Shown: piece by piece, positions 16,667-22,910 of the stretch
How positions within the stretch are numbered: the stretch's first letter is position 1
Layout of the letters: each line of letters begins with the position of its first letter
DNA from: Sutterella sp.
GTDB lineage: Bacteria > Pseudomonadota > Gammaproteobacteria > Burkholderiales > Burkholderiaceae_F
DNA length: 24,053 bases
Reading direction: 5' to 3'
Assembly (NCBI GenBank): GCA_020025965.1
Contig: JAHHRG010000027.1
Location: 1-24,053 of the forward strand
The notes under the pieces: generated by a model
Databases searched by the model: none
What the model was told of the DNA's origin: nothing
Seen by the model: the letters and a program-made list of their open reading frames with translations, nothing else
Program-made: the position numbers and the translations under genes

Positions 16667-17950
16667 TTAGCGGTTGATGGCACGATAACCGATATCGGAG
16701 CGCATCTGCATGCCGTCGAACTTCACTTCATTGGCGGCCTCGTAAGCCGTTTTCTGAGCAGAAGCGACGGATTCGCCCAAGCCGACGACGCAGAGAACAC
16801 GACCGCCGGAAACGACGGGCTTGCCTTCTGCGTTCATCTTGGAACCGGCATGGAAGACCATCTTGTCGGCGGTGTTTTCCGGCAGATGTTCGATCACGGC
16901 ACCCTTTTCCGGAGCGGCCGGGTAACCACGGGCGGCGCAAACGACACCGAGAGCGGTGCGGCGATCCCATTCGACTTCGATTTCGTCAAGCTTACCGTCG
17001 ATGGCAGCTTCAACGATGAGGGAATAGTCGCTCTTCAAGCGCATGAGGATCGGCTGCGTTTCCGGGTCGCCCATGCGGCAGTTGAATTCAAGCGTACGAA
17101 CGACGGGTTTGCCTTCGGCATCTTTAGAGATCATGAGGCCGGCGTAAAGGAAGCCGGTGTACTTGATGCCGTCGCGTGCCATGCCTTCGACAGTCGGGCG
17201 AATGATTTCGCGCATGACTTTGGCGTGGATGTCTGGAGTGACAACCGGAGCCGGGGAGTAAGCGCCCATGCCACCTGTGTTGGGACCTTCGTCATGGTCG
17301 AGCAAACGCTTGTGGTCCTGAGAAGTGGCCATCGGGAGGATGTGTTCTCCATCAACCATCACGATAAAGGAGGCTTCTTCGCCGTCGAGGAAGTCTTCAA
17401 TGACGACGCGGGCGCCAGCATTGCCGAACTGATGGCCTTCGAGCATCATGTCGATAGCATCGTGTGCTTCCTTTTCGGTCATGGCAACGACAACACCCTT
17501 ACCGGCGGCAAGACCGTCGGCCTTAATCACGATCGGAGCACCCTTCTTCGTGACGTAGGCATGAGCGGCTTCCGGATCGGTGAAGGATTCGTAGTCTGCG
17601 GTCGGGATGTTGTGACGCTTCATGAAAGCCTTGGCAAAGTCCTTGGAGCTTTCGAGCTGGGCAGCAGCCTTGGTCGGCCCGAAGATGCGAAGGCCGGCAG
17701 CACGGAACTTGTCAACAATCCCGGCGGCGAGCGGAGCTTCCGGGCCGACAAGAGTAAAGGCGATGTCGTTGGTCTTGGCAAATTCGACCAGTTCGTCGAG
17801 ATCGGTGATCGGCAGGTTTTCAAGACCTGCGGTCAAAGCTGTACCAGCGTTACCCGGGGCAACAAAAACCTTGGTGACACGATCGCTCTGAGCGAGACGC
17901 CAGGCGAGCGCGTGTTCACGGCCGCCGTTACCTACAACGAGAAGTTTCAT
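16667..17950 (-). CDS. purD: Phosphoribosylamine-glycine ligase PurD (GAR synthetase)
   Basis: PurD makes glycinamide ribonucleotide from phosphoribosylamine, glycine and ATP, the second step of purine synthesis. The 427 residues match the family. The N-terminal domain starts MKLLVVGNGGREHAL. The ATP-grasp core includes IVIKADGLAAGKGVVVA and the block DHDEGPNTGGMGAYSPAP. LEFNCRMGDPETQP binds metal, and the C-terminal domain has LGVVCAARGYP. The ATG is preceded by a weak GAG ribosome site and a leader with two hairpins. It has its own promoter (18065-18093) and terminator, so it is a single-gene unit. A 464-residue open frame on the opposite strand covers all of purD but is a codon-bias shadow. 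Confidence 0.98.
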   Translation of the reverse strand: MKLLVVGNGGREHALAWRLAQSDRVTKVFVAPGNAGTALTAGLENLPITDLDELVEFAKTNDIAFTLVGPEAPLAAGIVDKFRAAGLRIFGPTKAAAQLESSKDFAKAFMKRHNIPTADYESFTDPEAAHAYVTKKGAPIVIKADGLAAGKGVVVAMTEKEAHDAIDMMLEGHQFGNAGARVVIEDFLDGEEASFIVMVDGEHILPMATSQDHKRLLDHDEGPNTGGMGAYSPAPVVTPDIHAKVMREIIRPTVEGMARDGIKYTGFLYAGLMISKDAEGKPVVRTLEFNCRMGDPETQPILMRLKSDYSLIVEAAIDGKLDEIEVEWDRRTALGVVCAARGYPAAPEKGAVIEHLPENTADKMVFHAGSKMNAEGKPVVSGGRVLCVVGLGESVASAQKTAYEAANEVKFDGMQMRSDIGYRAINR

Positions 17951-17974
17951 TTTTTAGGACTCTCAGGTGTAAAG

Positions 17975-18011
17975 TGTTCGATAAAACTATCGAACAGGGA
18001 GGGCTACTCCC
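17975..18011 (-). promoter_or_regulatory. Two adjacent hairpins or dyads in the purD leader
   Basis: TGTTCGATA (17975-17983) and TATCGAACA (17988-17996) form a perfect 9-bp inverted repeat with a 4-base spacer. Next to it GGGAG (17997-18001) pairs with CTCCC (18007-18011). Both lie between the purD promoter and its ATG. The first could be an operator for a dimeric repressor or an RNA hairpin. It does not look like the E. coli PurR site (ACGCAAACGTTTTCGT). Confidence 0.5.
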
Positions 18012-18064
18012 AATATATAAAACACGTCGCTCGAAATGAGCGGTGTGCCGAATAAAGTTGCCAT

Positions 18065-18093
18065 ATTGTACCGCCCGTCGGGATAGTTGTCCC
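18065..18093 (-). promoter_or_regulatory. Vegetative promoter of purD
   Basis: On the minus strand GGGACA (complement of 18088-18093) and TACAAT (complement of 18065-18070) are separated by exactly 17 bases. The -10 is five of six and the -35 four of six to the sigma-70 consensus. Transcription would start near 18058, about 108 bases before the purD ATG. Confidence 0.6.
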
Positions 18094-18109
18094 GTTTGAC
18101 GGTAAAGAA

Positions 18110-18141
18110 AAGGCCCGACAGAAAGAAAACTGTCGAGCCTT
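18110..18141 (-). terminator. Intrinsic terminator of yebC (minus strand)
   Basis: A 12-bp stem (18110-18121 with 18130-18141) contains one G-U wobble on the minus strand. It is followed by TTTTCTTT. It lies 22 bases beyond the yebC stop and just upstream of the purD promoter. Confidence 0.85.
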
Positions 18142-18163
18142 CAGGAACTATGAGCGAGAAAGA

Positions 18164-18901
18164 TTATTCTTCGTCGTCATCAAACGTGGCGGAAGTGTAA
18201 ACCTGCTGAACGTCGTCGAGGTCTTCGAGAGCGTCAATAATCTTCTGCATCTTTTCAGCGTCAGCGCCTTCAAGCTTCGTTTCGTTCATGGCCTTGTAGG
18301 TGATTTCGGCTACTTCGGGTTCAAGGCCGGCATCATCAAAAGCCTTCTGAACAGCGTCGAAAGCAGCAGGATCACAAGTGACTTCAATAGAACCGTCGTC
18401 GTCGGCGACGATGTCTTCTGCTCCAGCTTCAAGAGCAATTTCCATGACGGCATCTTCGGTCGTAACGCCAGGGGCGAAGAAGAACTGACCGATGTGCTGG
18501 AACATGAAAGCAACGGAACCTTCGGTGCCGAGATTGCCGCCGTGCTTCGTGAGAGCATGACGAACGTCAGCCACAGTACGAACGCGATTATCAGTCGTAC
18601 ATTCGATCATAAGGGCGGCACCACCCGTACCGTAGCCTTCGTAACGGACTTCTTCATAGGTCACACCCGGGAGCTGGCCGGTACCCTTGAGGATGGCGTT
18701 CTGAATCGTGTCTTTGGGCACATTGCCGGCACGGGCCTTGACGAGCGCCAAACGCAAACGGGAATTGGTGTCGGGGTCACCGCCAGCCATACGGGCGGCA
18801 ACGATGATTTCACGAACGAGCTTCGTCCAGAGGTTGGAGCGCTTGGCATCCTGACGACCTTTACGATGCTGAATATTGGCCCACTTGGAATGACCTGACA
18901 T
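18164..18901 (-). CDS. yebC: YebC/PmpR-family protein (TACO1-like)
   Basis: YebC-family proteins are cytoplasmic, found in almost all bacteria, and reported both as DNA-binding regulators and as ribosome-associated factors that help translate difficult sequences such as proline runs. I use the ATG at 18899-18901 (245 residues), which gives the invariant start MSGHSKWANIQHRKGRQDAKR and has AAAGGA 6-7 bases upstream. Other signatures are NVPKDTIQNAILKGTG, YEGYGTGGAALMIECTTDNRVRT (here cited as one region), GGNLGTEGSVAFMF and the acidic C-terminus ending DDDEE. A 6-bp dyad CTCACT-AC-AGTGAG at 19010-19023 lies upstream. It is in the usual betaproteobacterial position before purD. Confidence 0.96.
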   Translation of the reverse strand: MSGHSKWANIQHRKGRQDAKRSNLWTKLVREIIVAARMAGGDPDTNSRLRLALVKARAGNVPKDTIQNAILKGTGQLPGVTYEEVRYEGYGTGGAALMIECTTDNRVRTVADVRHALTKHGGNLGTEGSVAFMFQHIGQFFFAPGVTTEDAVMEIALEAGAEDIVADDDGSIEVTCDPAAFDAVQKAFDDAGLEPEVAEITYKAMNETKLEGADAEKMQKIIDALEDLDDVQQVYTSATFDDDEE

Positions 18902-19048
18902 GATTGTCCTTTTGCTGATGATGTCGAGCAGGGGAATATAGCCATGCGATCTAAACGCAGGCGACCTCACTGCCGCATACTTTGTTGATTGATTGTACGT
19001 GTCCGAACTCTCACTACAGTGAGCAGGAACGGAAAATGCCCATATTCT

Positions 19049-19087
19049 AAAACAAAAAGGAGCGAACCGCGTTGTACGGTTCGCTCC
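19049..19087 (-). terminator. Intrinsic terminator of the AbgA-like gene (minus strand)
   Basis: GGAGCGAACCG (19059-19069) pairs perfectly with CGGTTCGCTCC (19077-19087), with a 7-base loop. The minus strand continues TTTTTGTTTT. It lies 26 bases beyond the stop codon of the upstream gene. Confidence 0.9.
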
Positions 19088-19112
19088 ACTGGCTTATTGA
19101 TAAGCTAATCGA

Positions 19113-20390
19113 TTACTTGAGGATGCGAGAAACCGCACCGGCCCAAACGGCCAAGCCAGGAGCGAGAGCCTTTTCGTCGATGTCAAACTTCGACGTGTGG
19201 TGGCCGGACGGACGGTCGGCACCAAGCACAAAGAAAGCAGCCTTACCACCGTGAGCCTGGACGCGACGGGCAAGAATGGTGGCGTCTTCGGAGCCACCGA
19301 AGTTCATCGGATCCTTACGAACGGTCATGCCTTCGACTTCTTCACCAGCAGCGGCGAGAATGTCGACGAGTTCCTGGTCGTTCGTCAGGTCAACAGCTTC
19401 ACCCATCTTTTCGATGGAGTATTCGCAACCCTGAGCAAGAGCGCAGCCCTTGATGATGTTGACGGCAGAATCGTACATATACTGGTTGATGTCGCCCGTT
19501 TCACCGCGAACTTCCATCACCATCTTGGCAGAAGCCGGAATTACATTACGACCAGAGCCGGCGGTAAGCTGACCAATGTTGACACGAGTCATGCCAGAAC
19601 CGTGGCGAGCAATGCCGAGAAGCTGAACGACAGCGTTGCAAGCGGCAGCCATGGCGTTACGGCCGGCATTCGGTTCGACACCGGCGTGAGCGGGAGCACC
19701 GGAGAAAGTGACGTCCATCTTGGTCGTGCAGAGGAAGCCGTACGGGTTGACGGAGACTTCGCCGGACTTGCACATCATGGCGATATGAGCACCGAGGAAG
19801 TAGTCGGCATCGTCAAGAACGCCAGAGGCAGCCATACCGGCAGCACCGCGAACGCCTTCTTCTGCCGGCTGGAAGCAGAACTTGATCTTGCCGCGGAACT
19901 GATCCTTGTTGTCGGCGAACCAGTGAGCGAGGGCGAGCCCCGTGGAGGTGTGGGCATCGTGACCGCAACCGTGCATCAGACCGCAACGAGTGGAGACGAA
20001 ACCTTCCTTGGCGGGGAGGTGGTCATCGGTAGTCGCTTCGGTAACAGGTACGCAGTCGATGTCAAAGCGAACGGCGAGCGTGGGGCCCGGACGACCCGTA
20101 TCCATGACACCGACGCAACCCGTCAATTCGTCCATCTGAGCGAGGAGTTCTTCGCTAACGCCGTTCTGGCGGGCAAAATCGATACCGGCCTTAACGACGG
20201 ACATCTTGCGGCCGAGACAGTATTCAGGATTGATAACCTGCTTGCCGAGAAGAACGTCGTAACCGTATTCGCGAAGCTTGCCGACAATGAAAGCAGTGGT
20301 CGTGAATTCAGACCAGCCTTCTTCAGGGGTCTTGTGGAGGTGGCGGCGGATTTCGACGAGCTGTTCGTTGTATGCGCAGGTACAAGTCAT
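19113..20390 (-). CDS. abgA: M20-family amidohydrolase, AbgA-like (p-aminobenzoyl-glutamate hydrolase type)
   Basis: M20 amidohydrolases cut N-acyl amino acids or small peptides with two metals. The 425 residues align along their full length with E. coli AbgA, including the N-terminal insertion (LLGKQVINPEYCLGRK) that ordinary aminoacylases lack. Metal ligands are visible: Cys and His in LMHGCGHDAH, Glu in QPAEEGVRGA and His in GHHTSKFD. A dimerisation domain (CTTKMDVTFSGAPAHAG) lies between. In E. coli AbgA pairs with AbgB to free p-aminobenzoate and glutamate; no abgB or abgT is in this window, so the substrate may differ. The ATG has AGAGGA (complement of 20400-20405) before it. It is divergent from the carbamoylase-like gene across a 363-base region. 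Confidence 0.88.
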   Translation of the reverse strand: MTCTCAYNEQLVEIRRHLHKTPEEGWSEFTTTAFIVGKLREYGYDVLLGKQVINPEYCLGRKMSVVKAGIDFARQNGVSEELLAQMDELTGCVGVMDTGRPGPTLAVRFDIDCVPVTEATTDDHLPAKEGFVSTRCGLMHGCGHDAHTSTGLALAHWFADNKDQFRGKIKFCFQPAEEGVRGAAGMAASGVLDDADYFLGAHIAMMCKSGEVSVNPYGFLCTTKMDVTFSGAPAHAGVEPNAGRNAMAAACNAVVQLLGIARHGSGMTRVNIGQLTAGSGRNVIPASAKMVMEVRGETGDINQYMYDSAVNIIKGCALAQGCEYSIEKMGEAVDLTNDQELVDILAAAGEEVEGMTVRKDPMNFGGSEDATILARRVQAHGGKAAFFVLGADRPSGHHTSKFDIDEKALAPGLAVWAGAVSRILK

Positions 20391-20753
20391 TTTTAATATT
20401 CCTCTTGTATTTCTTACAACACGTTAATGGGATCTAAATGTTTAGCGTGCATCAATCAGCTTTGGGTGCATGGCTAAATGTCGACAATATTATCGAGGAG
20501 GCAGTGTCAGAAAGATATGGGTATAAACGCTTGGATTGCAAGGGTAAACCCTTGATAGAAATGTGAAGATGGGTGGTGAGGTTTGGTTTGAATCAATCTT
20601 TCGAACTTTTCTTGGTACTAATACTATGGGGGTAGAAGGTCAGAATTTTTTGAGGCTAGGTACTATGAATAAATGACCATGAAAAAAGCTGTCGGACGGG
20701 ACAAGGTATTGCTCCATTCAACAGTTTCACTCATTTAGATTGAAGGAGAAAAT
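20391..20753. promoter_or_regulatory. Divergent control region between the two M20 enzymes (363 bases)
   Basis: No gene is supported here. The region is AT-rich and should hold two back-to-back promoters. It contains the dyad CAAGGGT-AA-ACCCTTG (20539-20554). A repeated GGTACTA occurs at 20614-20620 and 20659-20665, with TACTATG at 20622-20628 and 20661-20667. TTCGAA followed after 16 bases by TACTAT (20622-20627) is a weak plus-strand promoter candidate. Shine-Dalgarno sites are good on both sides: AGAGGA for the minus gene, AAGGAG (20743-20748) for the plus gene. Confidence 0.55.
20539..20554. promoter_or_regulatory. Operator-like dyad
   Basis: CAAGGGT and ACCCTTG are perfect inverted repeats separated by AA. 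The site lies near the middle of the divergent region, 149 bases from the minus-strand ATG and 200 from the plus-strand ATG. It has no T tract, so it is not a terminator. Binding by a dimeric regulator is inferred from symmetry alone. Confidence 0.45.
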
Positions 20754-22025
20754 ATGTCTGTTCATCCCGGCATTCAGATCCAGGGCCTTAAATACGCTAA
20801 GGCTATCTTTGATACCGTTCGCCGTATGTCTGCCGATACCCTCGGCGTCACGCGTCAGGGTTATAGCGAATTGGAAACCGAAGTTCTGCAGTATCTGCAG
20901 GGTCTTGGTCGCACGCTCGACCTTGAAATTACGGTCGACAAGGCTGGTAATGTCTGGATGACTCTGCCGGGTAAGGATCGTTCGCTTCCAGCTTTCGTGG
21001 CGGGTAGCCACGCCGATAGCGTTCCGCAGGGCGGTAACTATGACGGTCTCGCTGGTATCACGGCTGCTCTGACCGTAGCCTGGTGGATGCGCCATATCAA
21101 CTACCAGCCTCAACGCGACTTTACGGTTCTCATGATGCGTTGCGAAGAAAGCTCCTTCTTCGGTAAAGCATATGTCGGTTCTCTCGGTATGATGGGTCGC
21201 CTTACCAATAATGACCTCGCGTTGCGTCACCGCTCGCTCGACACCACGCTCGGTCACTGTATTTCCTCTTGTGGCCTTGATCCCTATGCTCTGACGACAG
21301 GCGAACCGGTGATCGACACGAGTCGAGTTGGGGCTTTCGTCGAACTCCATATTGAACAGGGGCCGACGCTCACTTCTAATAAGGACATCCGCGTTGGTGT
21401 TGTGACGGGCATTCGCGGTAATGTTCGTCATAAGAACGTCGTTTGCCACGGTCAGACCGCTCACTCGGGCGCTGTCAACAAGGAATTCCGTCATGACGCG
21501 GTGATGGCTACTGCCGCTCTCTTGAGCCGTATGGAAGCTCATTGGCAGGAATGGCTTGATAAGGGTGAAGATCTTGTCTTTACGGTCGGGGTCATTCGTA
21601 CGGCCGCTACCGCTGCCATCTCCGTGATTCCGGGAGAAGTGTCCTTCACAGTCGATATGCGAAGCCTCTCTGCCGATACAGCCGAACGCTTCCATCAGCT
21701 TCTTCTTGCTGAAGCCGCTCAGCTCGAAAAGGACCGCGGTGTTCGCTTTGACTTTGACAAGGCTCTGTACACGGCACCGGGCCATGTGAATGCAGAACTT
21801 TCCGATCGCTTGGTAGAAGCCGCTGAAAAGGCAGAAATTCCGTGTATGCGCCTTCCCTCCGGAGCTGGACATGATTCTGCCGTTATTGGCGCAGCGGGCA
21901 TCCCTGTTGCTATGATCTTCGTCGCTAACCAGAACGGCTCGCATAACCCTTATGAAGAAATGGAATTACCCGACTTCATGATCGGTTGCGAACTGCTCTG
22001 GAAGACTGTCGAAAACTTCGATTAA
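20754..22025 (+). CDS. M20-family Zn-dependent hydantoinase/carbamoylase (allantoate amidohydrolase type)
   Basis: This family hydrolyses N-carbamoyl-amino acids, allantoate, ureidoglycine or similar amides, releasing ammonia. The 423 residues match (E. coli AllC 411). Metal-binding positions are visible: His86 and Asp97 in GSHADSVPQGGNYDG, Glu132 in RCEESSFF, His in VELHIEQGP and His in GSHNPYEEM. The dimer-domain His in GQTAHSGAVN and the SGAGHDS block are also present. GSHADSVPQ differs slightly from the usual GSHxDTVxxGG, and EESSFF from EEGSRF, so substrate preference is open. AAGGAG precedes the ATG by five bases. A NarL-like regulator gene starts 16 bases after its stop, so the two are probably co-transcribed. 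Confidence 0.92.
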   Translation: MSVHPGIQIQGLKYAKAIFDTVRRMSADTLGVTRQGYSELETEVLQYLQGLGRTLDLEITVDKAGNVWMTLPGKDRSLPAFVAGSHADSVPQGGNYDGLAGITAALTVAWWMRHINYQPQRDFTVLMMRCEESSFFGKAYVGSLGMMGRLTNNDLALRHRSLDTTLGHCISSCGLDPYALTTGEPVIDTSRVGAFVELHIEQGPTLTSNKDIRVGVVTGIRGNVRHKNVVCHGQTAHSGAVNKEFRHDAVMATAALLSRMEAHWQEWLDKGEDLVFTVGVIRTAATAAISVIPGEVSFTVDMRSLSADTAERFHQLLLAEAAQLEKDRGVRFDFDKALYTAPGHVNAELSDRLVEAAEKAEIPCMRLPSGAGHDSAVIGAAGIPVAMIFVANQNGSHNPYEEMELPDFMIGCELLWKTVENFD

Positions 22026-22041
22026 TTAGGAAAATAAAAGA

Positions 22042-22734
22042 ATGGAAAAAGGTCTGCCGAGTGTAGTTCTGGTTGATGAATATCCTCTCTTCAGAATGGC
22101 AATGGCTGATGTCTTGACGCGTGATTCGCGCTTCAAGGTCGTAGGTGAGGCTGATTCAAAAGAATCCGCTTTGGCTTTGCTATCTCTGGATCCAGACCTT
22201 TACGTTATCAGCCTTGACGCGGAAAGTTATGATGCACTCAGTCTTCTTCAGGAAGTAAAAGCGCATCATAAAGACGTCCGTGTCATTATGATCCTAAGCT
22301 CGCCTGAACAATCGGGATTACTGATGCGAGCGATTCGTCTCCGCGCAAACGGTTATCTGTTACGCACAATTTCTCCAGCCGAATTTCTTGAACAGATGGA
22401 AATGGCCGCTCGCGGCGGTATGGCTGCGAGCGAACAGGTGACCTCTGCGTTGGCGGCTCGTCTTCGTGGCGGTCAGGTGACGACGGTTGACGAACGTTAT
22501 TTCCATTTCTTGACAGACCGCGAACAAGACGTCCTTTGTTGCGTGGCTTCGGGGTTGACCAATCCTGAAGCCGCCGAAGAACTCGGCATTGCGCCTTCGA
22601 CAATTAAGGTGCATGTCAAGCATCTTCTCAAGAAACTCAACTTTAATACTCGATTGGAAATGGCTGTCTGGGCTTCGGAGTGCGGTTTCCGTCTTCAGGG
22701 GCGCATGCCCAAACCAAGTGGACAGGAATTCTGA
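22042..22734 (+). CDS. Orphan NarL/LuxR-family response regulator with degenerate receiver
   Basis: The 230 residues align closely with NarL over both domains. In the receiver (about 6-125) the acidic pair is Asp12-Glu13, but the phosphoacceptor position reads VIS: Ser57 stands where NarL has Asp59 in LLDLNMP. The conserved Lys of GYLLKD is Arg107 (GYLLRT). Ser85, in the Thr/Ser switch slot, is kept. An Asp at 59 is two residues out of register. The C-terminal helix-turn-helix (about 157-215: LTDREQDVLCCVASGLTN, then STIKVHVKHLLKKLNF) looks fully functional. No sensor kinase lies nearby. It follows the carbamoylase-like gene by 16 bases with only a weak ribosome site. I infer phosphorylation-independent DNA binding. 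Confidence 0.88.
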   Translation: MEKGLPSVVLVDEYPLFRMAMADVLTRDSRFKVVGEADSKESALALLSLDPDLYVISLDAESYDALSLLQEVKAHHKDVRVIMILSSPEQSGLLMRAIRLRANGYLLRTISPAEFLEQMEMAARGGMAASEQVTSALAARLRGGQVTTVDERYFHFLTDREQDVLCCVASGLTNPEAAEELGIAPSTIKVHVKHLLKKLNFNTRLEMAVWASECGFRLQGRMPKPSGQEF

Positions 22735-22753
22735 TCGAACGATACGATTAGGT

Positions 22754-22780
22754 AAAAAAAGCGGCTACGGCCGCTTTTTT
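22754..22780. terminator. Bidirectional terminator after the NarL-like gene
   Basis: AGCGGC (22760-22765) pairs with GCCGCT (22770-22775) around TACG, flanked by seven A on the left and six T on the right. It lies 20 bases after the stop codon at 22732-22734. Confidence 0.88.
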
Positions 22781-22811
22781 GTTGGTCGAAGATTTGATGT
22801 TGTACGTCACG

Positions 22812-22847
22812 AAAAAAGGGAGAAGATCGAAATCTTCTCCCTTTTTT
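22812..22847. terminator. Bidirectional terminator of dcuB
   Basis: GGGAGAAGAT (22818-22827) pairs perfectly with its complement (22832-22841) around CGAA, flanked by six A on the left and six T on the right. On the minus strand it lies about 64 bases beyond the dcuB stop; it can also back up the terminator at 22754-22780. Confidence 0.88.
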
Positions 22848-22910
22848 CTAGTGCGGTTGCTTAATTCATCACGTGAGGTTCAAGTGTCCTCACAAATGAA
22901 CGCGGACGGA

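Noticed and set aside
16661..18055. 464-codon open frame on the plus strand covering the whole of purD, and similar long frames opposite dnaK, pepP, the AbgA-like gene and the carbamoylase-like gene
   Set aside because: These run antisense to secure genes, show no family motifs, have no ribosome sites, and are the usual mirror effect of codon bias in strongly coding DNA.
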